A DNA stretch of 64,000 bases from Eubacteriales bacterium (lineage in GTDB: Bacteria; Bacillota; Clostridia; Oscillospirales; Butyricicoccaceae), in the NCBI GenBank assembly GCA_030539335.1, contig JAUNSG010000004.1, positions 1 to 64,000 on the forward strand, written 5' to 3'. This document shows positions 41,419-51,016 of this stretch, in pieces; position 1 is the stretch's first letter; every line of letters begins with the position of its first letter. Under the pieces are notes generated by a model. That model was not told the origin of the DNA, ran no database searches, and worked only from the letters and a program-made list of their open reading frames with translations. The position numbers and the translations under genes are program-made.

Positions 41419-42690
41419 ATGAGATCCGAAACCAAATGCCTGCATTCCGGCTATACACCGAAAAACGGAGAGCCGCGCGTGCTCCCAATCGTCCAGAGCA
41501 CCACATATGTCTATGATTCTGCGGCAGAAGTCGCCGCTATTTTCGACGACCCGACCAAGGGGCTGTGCTATTCCCGCTTTGGCAACCCGACGGTGATGGC
41601 GGTCGAGGAAAAGATCGCCGACCTGGAGGGCGGCGTCGGCGCGATGTGCACCGCATCTGGCCAGGCGGCAACGCTGCTGTCCATCCTGAACATCTGCCAG
41701 GCGGGCGACTCCATCATCAGCACGCCGGAGATCTACGGCGGCACCATCAACCTGTTCTCCTACACGTTCAAAAAACTCGGCATCGAGTGCATCTATGTCG
41801 ACAAGAACGCCTCGGACGAGGAGATCAAGGCGGCATTCAAGCCGAACACCAAGCTGGTATTCGGCGAGACCATCGCCAATCCGGCGCTGACCGTGTTTGA
41901 CATCGAGCGCTTCGCGCACATCGCGCATGACATGGGCGTTCCGCTCATCGTGGACAACACCTTTGCCACGCCGATCCTGTGCCGTCCGTTCGAGTACGGT
42001 GCGGACATCGTCATCCACTCCACCAGCAAATACATGGACGGTCATGCGCTCCAGGTCGGCGGTGTCATCGTCGACAGCGGTAAATTTGACTGGACCAACG
42101 GCAAGTTCCCCGAACTGGTCGAGCCGGACGAATCCTATCACGGCATCTCCTATACCGAGACCTATGGCAACATGGCCTACATCATCAAGGCGAGAATGCA
42201 GCTCATGCGTGATTTCGGCGTCTATCCGGCCGCCCATTCCGCCTTCCTGCTGAACCTCGGTCTGGAAACCCTTCCGGTCCGCATGGAGCAGTATTACAAA
42301 AATGCTATGACGGTTGCGGAGTTCCTGGAAGCCACCCCGGCGGTGGAAAGCGTCCGCTTCCCGGGCCTGAAATCCGACCCGAACTATCCGCTTGCAGAGA
42401 AATATCTGGAGGGCAAATCCTGTGGTGTCATCTCGTTCATCATCAAGGGCGGCCGTCCGGCAGCGGCCAAATTCATGGACGCGCTCCATCTGGCCTCCAA
42501 CGAAGTACACGTGGCCGATATCCGCACCTGCGTCCTGCATCCGGCCAGTGAGACCCATCGCCAGCTCACCGATGAGCAGTTGGTCGCCGCCGGCATCGAT
42601 GGCGGCATGATCCGTCTCTCGGTCGGACTGGAACATGTCAAGGACATTCTGGACGATCTCAAGCAGGCATTCGCTGCGATTTCCGAATAA
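41419..42690 (+). CDS. O-acetylhomoserine sulfhydrylase / Cys-Met PLP enzyme
   Basis: 423 residues from the ATG at 41419 (AAAGGACTGTGATATC upstream). It belongs to the Cys/Met metabolism PLP family: YSRFGNPTVMAVEEKIADLE, CTASGQAATLLSILNICQAG, VVDNT-type IVDNTFATPILCRPFEYGAD and HSTSKYMDGHALQVGGVIVD with the PLP-Lys. Length ~425 favours the O-acetylhomoserine (MetY) type over shorter gamma-lyases (~390), but methionine gamma-lyase is a close alternative. It makes homocysteine from O-acetylhomoserine and sulfide. Confidence 0.85.
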   Translation: MRSETKCLHSGYTPKNGEPRVLPIVQSTTYVYDSAAEVAAIFDDPTKGLCYSRFGNPTVMAVEEKIADLEGGVGAMCTASGQAATLLSILNICQAGDSIISTPEIYGGTINLFSYTFKKLGIECIYVDKNASDEEIKAAFKPNTKLVFGETIANPALTVFDIERFAHIAHDMGVPLIVDNTFATPILCRPFEYGADIVIHSTSKYMDGHALQVGGVIVDSGKFDWTNGKFPELVEPDESYHGISYTETYGNMAYIIKARMQLMRDFGVYPAAHSAFLLNLGLETLPVRMEQYYKNAMTVAEFLEATPAVESVRFPGLKSDPNYPLAEKYLEGKSCGVISFIIKGGRPAAAKFMDALHLASNEVHVADIRTCVLHPASETHRQLTDEQLVAAGIDGGMIRLSVGLEHVKDILDDLKQAFAAISE

Positions 42691-42706
42691 TCCAACGATA
42701 TTCTGT

Positions 42707-42750
42707 GCAGAAGGGATTCCACCCGGTTTCCCTTCTGCCTTTTCTTTTTG
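42707..42750 (+). terminator. Terminator after the sulfhydrylase gene
   Basis: GCAGAAGGG ... CCCTTCTGC hairpin followed by CTTTTCTTTTT. Confidence 0.8.
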
Positions 42751-42754
42751 GCTC

Positions 42755-42803
42755 TTGACACAATACACGGCGGTTCTTATAATACAATTGAATGATTGTT
42801 CAA
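42755..42803 (+). promoter_or_regulatory. Promoter and operator of the ArsR-type sensor
   Basis: -35 TTGACA at 42755-42760, 17-bp spacer, -10 TATAAT at 42778-42783. Directly after it TTGAATGATTGTTCAA (42788-42803) has the inverted TTGAA/TTCAA arms of ArsR/SmtB operators. Confidence 0.75.
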
Positions 42804-42830
42804 CATTTCAATTTTAAAAGGAGGTAACCC

Positions 42831-43202
42831 ATGCAATCTTCTTATTCCGCAGCACCAGATCGCTGCGACTGCAACTGTATTCACGAAGATGTTGTCAATA
42901 AGGTCCGCAAAGAAATGTTGCCGGAAGATATACTGTTCGAAATGGCAACTGTTTTTCAGTTGTTTAGCGATTCCACTCGTGTAAAAATCCTATCTGCATT
43001 AATCTGCGATGATATGTGTGTCTGTGACATTTCTGTTCTGCTTGGAATGACAAAATCAGCGGTTTCCCATCAACTCCGAATTCTCAGACATGCAAATCTC
43101 GTCCGCTATCGTAAAGTGGGGCGTGTAATCTATTATTCTCTTGCAGATGAACATGTAAAAGCAATTTTTCGCGAGGTTTTAATCCATATTGACAACAAAT
43201 AA
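42831..43202 (+). CDS. ArsR/SmtB family metal sensor (CadC-like)
   Basis: 123 residues; ATG at 42831 with AAAGGAGGTAACCC upstream. The N-terminus has CDCNC, the alpha-3/4 region has DMCVCDISVLLG (the ELCVCDL box of CadC/CzrA types), and MTKSAVSHQLRILRHANLVR is the winged helix. The C-terminus holds a DEHVKAIFREVLIHI helix with potential alpha-5 ligands. It should repress its target until Cd, Pb or Zn binds. The palindrome over its own start region fits self-repression. No metal exporter gene is adjacent. Confidence 0.88.
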   Translation: MQSSYSAAPDRCDCNCIHEDVVNKVRKEMLPEDILFEMATVFQLFSDSTRVKILSALICDDMCVCDISVLLGMTKSAVSHQLRILRHANLVRYRKVGRVIYYSLADEHVKAIFREVLIHIDNK

Positions 43203-43310
43203 AGCTCTCCAAGTTTTATTATTTCTTTGAATGATTACTGATTTTCAACCCTTGACGATGCATCATCCAATTACCACACGGACGACTGGAAAGGAGCCAG
43301 AGAAAGACCT

Positions 43311-43844
43311 ATGAACACCAACGCACTCATCGAAAACCTTATGGACATCCTAAAGGAAGCAGAAATCAAAATCGGCTATTCCGAACAGCCGCTCTCCCTG
43401 TATTATCCGCTGGATTCCTTGAATCATCTGCTGGAAACCAATCTCGCCGCAGAGGAAATGCTGCATACCCTGCAGGATGCCTTTTCCTCCGACAACCAGC
43501 CGCTCGGCGCGGTTACGGTCTCCGTCGACGACACCCGGTTTTGCTTCCGCATCCCGGAATCCGGGGTTTCCCATGTCCATCACACGCGGCAAAACCCGTT
43601 TCTCGAGGAATTTATTTCCCTCATCCGCAGCACCTCCTGCACGATCGACGATATCCTCGCCGTGTTCCACCGGTATTCTGACCGCGTGGCCGTGGAAAAA
43701 ATAGAGGGCAATGAGGAATTCGAGTATCTGATCTATTTCACCGATGGCATTCCGGACCGCTTCTGGTACTGCATCCAGTTGGAGCACGGCCATGCGGTCT
43801 ACCATCGGTTTACCGAGTGGGATTACCGCGCGTTTGGATTTTGA
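43311..43844 (+). CDS. DUF3877-like protein
   Basis: 177 residues; ATG at 43311 with GGAAAGGAGCCAGAGAAAGACCT upstream region. It is soluble and acidic, with a helical N-terminus (NALIENLMDILKEAEIKIGY) and EYLIYFTDGIPDRFWYCIQLE near the end. By eye it resembles the DUF3877 family of Clostridia, whose function is unknown. It follows the metal sensor by 108 bases and may share its transcript or not. A terminator follows. Confidence 0.6.
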   Translation: MNTNALIENLMDILKEAEIKIGYSEQPLSLYYPLDSLNHLLETNLAAEEMLHTLQDAFSSDNQPLGAVTVSVDDTRFCFRIPESGVSHVHHTRQNPFLEEFISLIRSTSCTIDDILAVFHRYSDRVAVEKIEGNEEFEYLIYFTDGIPDRFWYCIQLEHGHAVYHRFTEWDYRAFGF

Positions 43845-43867
43845 AAAACCATACCCCAAAAACAAAG

Positions 43868-43913
43868 CAGCCAGTCACGGATTTCTGCAATCCTCTGTGA
43901 CCGGCTGTTTTCT
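43868..43913. terminator. Bidirectional hairpin between DUF3877-like gene and tatD
   Basis: CAGCCAGTCAC ... GTGACCGGCTG stem with T-run on the plus strand. Confidence 0.7.
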
Positions 43914-44704
43914 TATTCTATTCCAAAAAACCGCTTTCCATTTTCCGTCGTGATGCGCTCGACCTCCTCGCGGCTCATGCCGCAAATCGACGCGATCGTA
44001 TCCGCCACGCAGTGGACATACCGGGAGCAATTGCGCACGCGCTGCCCTTTGATCTTATAGGGCGCCGGCGTCATATAGGGGCTGTCCGTCTCAATCATGA
44101 TATGCTGGAGCGGGATGTTTTGCAGGATGCGTCGCACCTTCTTGGAATTGTCGTGCGTGATCACCCCGGTGAACGAGATCATCCATCCCATCCCGATCAG
44201 CTCCTGTGCCATCTCGTAGCTTCCCGAATAGCAGTGGTACACGCCGTGTACCTCCGGGAATTCCTTCACGATCGCGAGGCAGTCGGCATGGGCATCGCGG
44301 TCATGGACAATGACCGGCAGAGCCAGACGCTCCGCCAGCGCCATCTGGGCGCGGAATACCGCCTGCTGTTCCTCCCTGGATGGGGTCGTCTCCGGCGAAC
44401 GCTTGATCCAATAGTAATCCAGTCCGATCTCCCCGATCGCCTGTACCTTGTCCTCCCGCGCCAGACGCTCTATGGCCTCCACATCCTCCATCGACCAGCC
44501 GAGTGCGTTTTCCGGATGGATGCCGACTGCGGCATAGACATGCGGATAGGTATGCGCCAGTGCAACCGCCGTTCGGGAGCTTTCCACGTCACAGCCCGGA
44601 TTGACAATCAGGCCAACGCCGTACTCCGGCATGGAGCGCAGCAGGGCATCGCGGTCCGCATCGAACCACTCGTCATCGTAATGCGCATGGGTATCAAATA
44701 ACAT
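43913..44704 (-). CDS. tatD: TatD family metal-dependent DNase
   Basis: 263 residues; ATG at 44704 with GAGAGGGGAAGATCGG upstream. Opens MLFDTHAHYDDEWFDADRDA with the metal-binding H-x-H, then AAVGIHPENALGW, AIGEIGLDYYW, VIVHDRDAH, HCYSGSYEMAQEL and IETDSPYMTPAPYKI. This is a TIM-barrel hydrolase acting on DNA ends and possibly D-amino-acid tRNA products. It lies directly downstream of metG with a hairpin between, a pairing common in Firmicutes (metS-yabD). Confidence 0.93.
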   Translation of the reverse strand: MLFDTHAHYDDEWFDADRDALLRSMPEYGVGLIVNPGCDVESSRTAVALAHTYPHVYAAVGIHPENALGWSMEDVEAIERLAREDKVQAIGEIGLDYYWIKRSPETTPSREEQQAVFRAQMALAERLALPVIVHDRDAHADCLAIVKEFPEVHGVYHCYSGSYEMAQELIGMGWMISFTGVITHDNSKKVRRILQNIPLQHIMIETDSPYMTPAPYKIKGQRVRNCSRYVHCVADTIASICGMSREEVERITTENGKRFFGIE

Positions 44705-44725
44705 CCGATCTTCCCCTCTCTTCTG

Positions 44726-44764
44726 CAAAAACAACCGGCAGTCCTTCCGCACCACCGGTTGTTT
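44726..44764 (-). terminator. Hairpin between metG and tatD
   Basis: AAACAACCGG ... CCGGTTGTTT followed by T on the minus strand. Confidence 0.7.
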
Positions 44765-44775
44765 GTCTCTCTGTG

Positions 44776-46737
44776 TTATCGAATCTTGCAGCCCGACGGA
44801 ACGCCATCCACAAAGATGACCTTGACGCCGTCCGGTGCATCGGCCGCCAGAATCATGCCCTGGCTCTCCACGCCGCGCAGCTTCGCCGGCTTGAGGTTGG
44901 CCACCAGAATGACCGTCTTTCCGATCAGATCCTCCGGCTTGTAGTATTCCGCAATGCCGGATACCACCTGACGCTTTTCCTCTCCGAGCTTGAGCTGGAG
45001 GCACAGCAGCTTGTCCGATTTCTTGACCGGTTCACAGGCGACTACCTCGGCGGTCTTGAGAGATACCTTGGCAAAATCGTCGATTGCGATCACGACATTG
45101 GCCAGTTCCTCTTCCTTCGCCTTTTTCTCGGCCTTCTTTGCCGCCTTTTCCGCTTCCTTCTTCTGCTTCTCCTGATGCTTGTCGAGGAAGTCCAGCTCCT
45201 TCTTCATGTCAATGCGCGGGAACAGGGCCGCCCCCTTGCAGACCGTGACATTCGCCGGAAGCTGGCCATATTCCGCCACCGACTCCCACGTAAACAGCTC
45301 CGACGCCGCGCCGATCTGTGCACGGATCTTCTCCGCCGAATCCGGAATGAACGGGGTCAGCAGGGTTGCACCGATGCGGATGGTCTCCAGCAGGTTATAC
45401 ATGACGCGCGCCAGACGCGGCTTGTTGGCCTCATCCTTGGCGAGGATCCACGGCGCCGTCTCATCGATGTATTTGTTTGCACGGGAGATGACCTTAAATA
45501 CTTCGATCAGGGCATTCTGGAACGCATAGGACTCCATCTGCTCCTCATAGACCGCACGCAGGCCGGATGCCATCTGGATCAGTTCCTCATCCATCGGATC
45601 GGCGGTCTGCTCGGCCGGAAGCGTGCCGTCAAAGTACTTCTCGACCATGGAGACCGTGCGGGAAACCAGGTTGCCCAGATCGTTTGCCAGATCCGCATTG
45701 ATGCGGTTAATCAGCGCTTCGTTGGAGAACACACCGTCCGAACCGAACGGGAACTCACGGAGCAGGAAATAGCGCAGGGTATCCACACCATAGCGCTCAC
45801 ACAGGAACACCGGATCGACGACATTGCCCTTGGACTTGGACATCTTGCCGCCCTCCAGCAGCAGCCAGCCATGACCGTATACCTTCTTCGGCAGCGGAAG
45901 CTCCAGGCTCATCAGCATAGCCGGCCACAGGATCGAATGGAACCGGACAATTTCCTTGCCGACAAAATGGACATCCGCCGGCCAGAACCGCTCAAAATCA
46001 TCGTACTTCTCATTGCCATAGCCGAGGGCGGTGATATAGTTGGTCAGCGCATCCAGCCAGACATAAACCACGTGCTTCGGGTCGGATGTGACCGGAACAC
46101 CCCAGTCAAATGTGGTGCGGGATACACAGGTATCCTCCAGACCCGGCTTGATGAAGTTGTTCATCATCTCCTTGGCGCGGGAAGCCGGCTGCAGCCAGTC
46201 CGGATTCTCCTCATACAGCTTGATGATCTGATCGACATACTTGCTCTGCTTGAAGAAGTACGCCTCCTCTTCCGCATCGACGACCGGACGTCCGCAGTCC
46301 GGACACTTGCCGTCTACGAGCTGCGTCTCGGTCCAGAACGATTCACACGGTTTGCAGTACTTGCCCTTGTAAACCGACTTATAGATATCGCCCTTGGCCT
46401 TCATCTTTTCGAACATCTTCTGTACGGCCTCGACATGGTACTCATCCGTCGTGCGGATGAAGCGGTCGTAAGAAATATTCATCAGCTTCCACAGGTCCTT
46501 GATGCCGGCAACAATGTTGTCGACAAATTCCTGCGGGGTGACACCGGCCTCCGCAGCCTTGTCCTGAATCTTCTGTCCATGCTCGTCCGTACCCGTCAGG
46601 AACATGACGTCATAGCCCTGCAGGCGCTTAAAGCGGGCCATCACATCGGTCGCAACGGTACAGTAGCTGTGGCCAATGTGAAGATTGGCCGACGGATAAT
46701 AAATCGGTGTGGTTATATAAAACGGCTTCTTATCCAA
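44776..46737 (-). CDS. metG: Methionyl-tRNA synthetase
   Basis: 653 residues. Class I core with ANLHIGHSYCTV (HIGH) and GGKMSKSKGN (KMSKS); Zn site CKPCESFW ... CPDCGRPV; WLDALTNYITALGYG; and a C-terminal tRNA-binding OB domain from residue ~545 (DFAKVSLKTAEVVACEPVKK). A Lys/Glu-rich linker (about 515-540) joins them. It charges tRNA-Met for initiation and elongation. Upstream of tatD, as usual. The start ATG at 46737 has AAAGGAGAGATGATTCTTGG upstream. Confidence 0.97.
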   Translation of the reverse strand: MDKKPFYITTPIYYPSANLHIGHSYCTVATDVMARFKRLQGYDVMFLTGTDEHGQKIQDKAAEAGVTPQEFVDNIVAGIKDLWKLMNISYDRFIRTTDEYHVEAVQKMFEKMKAKGDIYKSVYKGKYCKPCESFWTETQLVDGKCPDCGRPVVDAEEEAYFFKQSKYVDQIIKLYEENPDWLQPASRAKEMMNNFIKPGLEDTCVSRTTFDWGVPVTSDPKHVVYVWLDALTNYITALGYGNEKYDDFERFWPADVHFVGKEIVRFHSILWPAMLMSLELPLPKKVYGHGWLLLEGGKMSKSKGNVVDPVFLCERYGVDTLRYFLLREFPFGSDGVFSNEALINRINADLANDLGNLVSRTVSMVEKYFDGTLPAEQTADPMDEELIQMASGLRAVYEEQMESYAFQNALIEVFKVISRANKYIDETAPWILAKDEANKPRLARVMYNLLETIRIGATLLTPFIPDSAEKIRAQIGAASELFTWESVAEYGQLPANVTVCKGAALFPRIDMKKELDFLDKHQEKQKKEAEKAAKKAEKKAKEEELANVVIAIDDFAKVSLKTAEVVACEPVKKSDKLLCLQLKLGEEKRQVVSGIAEYYKPEDLIGKTVILVANLKPAKLRGVESQGMILAADAPDGVKVIFVDGVPSGCKIR

Positions 46738-46839
46738 GAATCATCTCTCCTTTATGATTTATCCTATCTATCATATACCAAAAACGCAGGCAACTCAAGC
46801 GATTTCTTCAAATTTACGGTCTTTTTGTCTCAACTTTAC

Positions 46840-46874
46840 CAAAAGAAGATGCAGAGCGCAGGCTCTGCATCTTC
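46840..46874 (-). terminator. Terminator of the DUF975-like gene
   Basis: GAAGATGCAGAG ... CTCTGCATCTTC followed by TTTTGG on the minus strand. Confidence 0.8.
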
Positions 46875-46890
46875 GGTATCTTGGTTTGGG

Positions 46891-47694
46891 TTATTCAAAG
46901 GAGACCGGCGGTACTCCCAGCTCATGCTGACGCAGCGCATCAAAGTAATTGACAAACGCCATATTCATATAGGCCTGCAAATAAATACCGACGATCCCGA
47001 GTGTGATCAATGTCAGCAGCACCCAGGGGAAAAAGCTGAGGTCAAAGACAAACAGCTCCCAGTTGTGTCTGCGGAACGTGACCGCACATTCCTTTGTCGC
47101 CTGCCATGCGCTCATATCCGGGTCATCGATCAGACGGATATATGCTCCGTCAAACCGGCGGATCTTGACATTGACAAGGAGCGTAACCACTATAAAGACG
47201 AGAGACAGCACCAGAAGTTTCGTAAACGTCCCCGGCCGCGGATCGTTGCCCGTCGTGGCCACATATATCATCTCATCCACCAGCACCCAGCACCACGGCA
47301 CCGCCGCTGCGATCTCCAGCACAATCCATCCGATCGAACGGAAGAAGATCGAGAAACAGAGCTTCAGGGCGTTTTTGTACTGCTGTCCTTCGCCGAAGCA
47401 GGTGAAGATTGTGGTCACCGGCACAAGCTGTCCGCGCGCCCGCGCGGTAAAATAATGCATCGCGCCGAACTGAAGCGGAACGACGATAAAAATCAATGCT
47501 GCAACATACACCAGCAGGAACAACATCATACGTCCCGCATCCAACCGGGAAATCTCCTGGTTATAAATAATGGAGATCAGCGCTCCCGGGAGCATCGCCA
47601 GGATGGAGGCCCCCATCGCCGGCCAAAACGCCTGTGCAAGATTGCCCTTCGCCGACCATTTGAACTGTTTTCTTAGCTGTGCATCGTATGCCAT
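46891..47694 (-). CDS. DUF975-like membrane protein
   Basis: 267 residues. Several hydrophobic segments (FWPAMGASILAMLPGALI, MMLFLLVYVAALIFIVVPLQ, FSIFFRSIGWIVLEIAAAV, LLVLSLVFIVVTLLVNV and VLLTLITLGIVGIYLQAYMN) with an ECAVTFRRHNWELFVFDLSF loop are the DUF975 pattern, often next to envelope genes. It lies behind the VanW-type gene on the same strand. Function unknown. Confidence 0.7.
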   Translation of the reverse strand: MAYDAQLRKQFKWSAKGNLAQAFWPAMGASILAMLPGALISIIYNQEISRLDAGRMMLFLLVYVAALIFIVVPLQFGAMHYFTARARGQLVPVTTIFTCFGEGQQYKNALKLCFSIFFRSIGWIVLEIAAAVPWCWVLVDEMIYVATTGNDPRPGTFTKLLVLSLVFIVVTLLVNVKIRRFDGAYIRLIDDPDMSAWQATKECAVTFRRHNWELFVFDLSFFPWVLLTLITLGIVGIYLQAYMNMAFVNYFDALRQHELGVPPVSFE

Positions 47695-47729
47695 ACGCTT
47701 CCCCTTTCTGTTTGCCCCTCGGTTTCCAC

Positions 47730-49472
47730 TTAATGTCCGCCGAGACGGTACGTACTGGTATTCTCCTGCGTCGTCTCGGACTCGCCATTCACCGTGACGG
47801 TCTTGTACAACGTCGCATGACGATAATTTCCGCTCACATAAGAGGTCGAACTGAACTCAACCGTCTTATCGACTGTCTTCGTTCCGTAGATTGTACAGGT
47901 CAGCGCACCGCCTCCCATATCCATGGATATCTTAATCGGATAATCCGTATCGTTTACGAACTTAAAATCCTGACTTCCCCAGGCAACCGTTGCATCCTGC
48001 GAAATCGGTGTGTAGGTTATCTGGAACTGATGGCTGCGCCGCTCCGTAACCTCCAGATCCGCCCGCAGAACCGCCATATAGATCGTCGACGAACTCTGGC
48101 AGGCGCCGCCGCCGTAGTCCTCCACCGACTCTCCGCTGACGAAAATCGTTGCCTTCTGATAGCCGCGCTCCGGCGTCCTCTCTCCGACAATGTCGTTGTA
48201 GGAGAACTCATCGCCCGGATTCAGGATCACCCCGTCACAGGACTCTGCCGTCAGACGGACATTGGTCGTCCGTCCCGGATCGCTGCTGTAATAGGTTGTG
48301 GTCTGTGCCAGCACATCGCGGAACAGAACCTTCTTCAGCTTCTTGGCGGAAAGATCCGCACTGGTGATCTCCACCGGTACCGTATAGGTCTGTTCACTGG
48401 CATCGCCGATCGCTTCGGAAATTGCCTCCGCCGTCACCGCAACGCCCTTGACCGAATTGATAACCTCTCCGGTCTCGGTATCCACCTTCGCATCTTCCGC
48501 CTCGCACGAGGCATCCTCCGCCATCTGCTTCGCATCCGGCTTCTCCTGCTCGACCACAAAGGTCTCAACGGTATACGGCTCACAATCCATCGTGCGGATG
48601 CGCTGTTTCAGCGCGTCCAGCACCGCACTCTGTTCAAAATCAAGGCCGGGTTTTCCGGTATCGATGGTCATGACAGCCGCACTCTTATCCACTTCAAAGC
48701 TCGGCTGAACCGGATCGTATTCGACCTCCTCATGGACGGTCTCGACAAATTCCTCCAGTTCGGTCTCCTTCACGGTGACCGACGCCGAAACGTCCTTCTG
48801 TCCCACCAGCGCGAGGACGACATCGCCCATACGCCGGAAGTAACCGCCCTCACGGCCGATCTGATACGCCGCTTCCGCCGTCGCTTCGCTGTCCACCTGT
48901 TCGGCAACATCTGCCACATGGAGCGCAAACTCCTTGTCGTCGCCGATTACGGTGATGTTCTTGTCCAGAATCGTATCCTGGCAATCCGACGCGATAAACT
49001 GCGCCGCCTGCTCCTGTGTCATACCGGACAGAGAATAGGTAGAATCCAGCTTCACGCCATGGAAAATGCCCGGATATTTGTAGGTATAAATGCTGAGTCC
49101 GGAAAGCGCAAGGATCGCAACCGATACCACGGTGCCGACCACAATGCGGCTGACGCGCAGTGTCTTGGCTCGCATCGGTACTTTTTCCCTGTGCGCCGGT
49201 TCCTCCTCCGCTGGGGATTCGATGGAATCCATCGGCTTAGAATCCGCTTCCTTCTCGCCTGCCTCCGTAATCGCAACCGGCTGCGGCTTCCATGTACCGT
49301 CCTCCTGCCGTTTGCTGATCTGAAACACCGAAGGGAGCTTTTCCGTCGCCTCCTCCGCCGAAGCGGTCTGTTCTCCGGCCGTCTGCCCATCCGCAGCCGG
49401 CGCGTGTGTTTCCTCCGAAACCATTCCCCGCTCTTCTTCCGGAAGCTTTGCGGGATCGTTTCTTTCCTTCAT
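47730..49472 (-). CDS. VanW family protein, membrane-anchored
   Basis: 580 residues from the ATG at 49472 (GGAGGAAAATAAT upstream). Cytoplasmic Glu/Ala-rich N-terminus (1-105), one membrane helix (RIVVGTVVSVAILALSGLSI), a PG-binding-like middle part (~140-370) and the C-terminal VanW domain with ILNPGDEFSYNDIVGERTPE, YQKATIFVSGESVEDYGGGA and CQSSSTIYMAVLRADLEVTE. The VanW domain is linked to peptidoglycan binding or modification; in resistance operons its role is unknown. No van ligase genes are nearby. Confidence 0.9.
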   Translation of the reverse strand: MKERNDPAKLPEEERGMVSEETHAPAADGQTAGEQTASAEEATEKLPSVFQISKRQEDGTWKPQPVAITEAGEKEADSKPMDSIESPAEEEPAHREKVPMRAKTLRVSRIVVGTVVSVAILALSGLSIYTYKYPGIFHGVKLDSTYSLSGMTQEQAAQFIASDCQDTILDKNITVIGDDKEFALHVADVAEQVDSEATAEAAYQIGREGGYFRRMGDVVLALVGQKDVSASVTVKETELEEFVETVHEEVEYDPVQPSFEVDKSAAVMTIDTGKPGLDFEQSAVLDALKQRIRTMDCEPYTVETFVVEQEKPDAKQMAEDASCEAEDAKVDTETGEVINSVKGVAVTAEAISEAIGDASEQTYTVPVEITSADLSAKKLKKVLFRDVLAQTTTYYSSDPGRTTNVRLTAESCDGVILNPGDEFSYNDIVGERTPERGYQKATIFVSGESVEDYGGGACQSSSTIYMAVLRADLEVTERRSHQFQITYTPISQDATVAWGSQDFKFVNDTDYPIKISMDMGGGALTCTIYGTKTVDKTVEFSSTSYVSGNYRHATLYKTVTVNGESETTQENTSTYRLGGH

Positions 49473-49633
49473 ATTATTTTCCTCCGTTGGAGATAATCGC
49501 TTGTGTGTGTTCTTTGTATTCCTGTATTGTATGGTATCTCACTAGGAATTGCAACCAAATTCCCGAAAAAAAATCTCCCTACGGTATATCTTCCCCATTT
49601 TTTCAACAAATTTACACGTTTTCTACCGCTTTC

Positions 49634-50728
49634 TTACACATTGAAGCGGAACAGAACAACGTCCCCGTCGCGCATGACGTATTCCTTGCCCTCGGAACGG
49701 ACCAATCCCTTCTCTTTGGCCGCCGCCATCGAGCCGCAGGCGATCAGGTCATCATACGACACCACCTCTGCACGGATAAAGCCGCGCTCAAAATCCGTAT
49801 GGATCTTTCCAGCTGCCTGCGGCGCCTTAGTGCCCTTCTTGATCGTCCATGCACGGACCTCCGGTGCACCGGCGGTCAGGAAGCTCATCAGGCCGAGCAG
49901 GTCATAGCAGACGCGGATCAGGCGGTCCAGACCGGACTCCTCCAGCCCCAACTCAGACAGGAACAGTTCCTTTTCCTCGTCCTCCAGCCCGGCAATGTCC
50001 TGCTCCATCTGGGCGCAGATCTTGAGTACCTGTGCGCCTTCCTCATCGGCGATCTTCTGTACCGCCTCCAGACGGGCGTTTTCCATCTCGTCGCCAATGA
50101 AACCCTCTTCATCGACGTTGGCCGCATAGATGACGGGTTTGGAGGACAGCAGATCCACCGTGCTGAGCAGCTCGGCGTATTCCTCCCACTCCGGGAAGGA
50201 ACGGGCGGACTTTCCGTCTTCCAAATGAGCGTACAGGCGCTCGAGTACCGCAATTTCCTCGTTGTACTTTTTGTCACCCTTTGCGAGCTTGCGCGAACGA
50301 TCGATGCGGCGCTCCACCAGCTCCATATCCGACAGGATCAGCTCCAGATTGATGGTTTCAATGTCGCGCTGCGGGTCAATGCTGCCCTCAACATGGACAA
50401 TATTCGGGTTGTCAAAGCAGCGGACGACATGGACAATGGCATCCACCTCACGGATGTGCGACAGGAACTTATTTCCCAATCCCTCGCCCTTGGAGGCGCC
50501 GCGCACCAGTCCGGCAATGTCCACAAACTCGACCACCGCCGGGATGGTCTTCGGCGGATGGTACAGCTCAGTCAGACGGTCCAGACGCTTGTCCGGCACG
50601 CTGACCATGCCGACATTCGGCTCGATCGTGCAGAACGGATAATTTGCCGACTCGGCGCCGGCGTCTGTAATGGCGTTGAACAATGTGCTTTTGCCGACGT
50701 TCGGCAGTCCGACAATGCCTAATTTCAT
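49634..50728 (-). CDS. ychF: Redox-regulated GTPase/ATPase YchF (OLA1)
   Basis: 364 residues from the ATG at 50728 (AAAGGAGTTAACAATACT upstream). G1 motif GLPNVGKSTLFNAI opens it, NYPFCTIEPNVGMV follows, FVDIAGLVRGASKGEGLGNK is the switch region and YAANVDEEGF the G4-like stretch (normally NKxD; ATP-preferring here). A C-terminal TGS domain ends MRDGDVVLFRFNV. It binds ribosomes and is conserved in all domains. Length is normal. Confidence 0.97.
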   Translation of the reverse strand: MKLGIVGLPNVGKSTLFNAITDAGAESANYPFCTIEPNVGMVSVPDKRLDRLTELYHPPKTIPAVVEFVDIAGLVRGASKGEGLGNKFLSHIREVDAIVHVVRCFDNPNIVHVEGSIDPQRDIETINLELILSDMELVERRIDRSRKLAKGDKKYNEEIAVLERLYAHLEDGKSARSFPEWEEYAELLSTVDLLSSKPVIYAANVDEEGFIGDEMENARLEAVQKIADEEGAQVLKICAQMEQDIAGLEDEEKELFLSELGLEESGLDRLIRVCYDLLGLMSFLTAGAPEVRAWTIKKGTKAPQAAGKIHTDFERGFIRAEVVSYDDLIACGSMAAAKEKGLVRSEGKEYVMRDGDVVLFRFNV

Positions 50729-51016
50729 AGTATTGTTAACTCCTTTATTGGGATGAATTTCTGTAAAATTTTTGCGAATTTCCAATGATTCAAATCCTTA
50801 TTAGTATACACCCTCTCCCCCCTCCGGTGCAAGATGTGTTGTGCTGTGCAGGGTAACGGAAAAGAACTTATTTTCCGTTTGTTTTTTGTCGCTTCAATCG
50901 TATACAATCGTTTTCTCCCGCTTTATAATAGAGACAGGAATCCATGCTATCAAAAGGAACATTTCCAATTTTGTTCCTTTGGATTCATTCTTACTTGAAT
51001 TGGGAGGACTTGAGCC

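Noticed and set aside
43225..43260. Second TTGAATGAT...TTCAA site downstream of the metal sensor gene
   Set aside because: The arms are spaced too far apart (about 12 bases between) to match the first operator.
44773..47676. 967-codon plus-strand frame opposite metG and its neighbour
   Set aside because: The minus strand has methionyl-tRNA synthetase with intact motifs; the plus frame has no family pattern and crosses a terminator.
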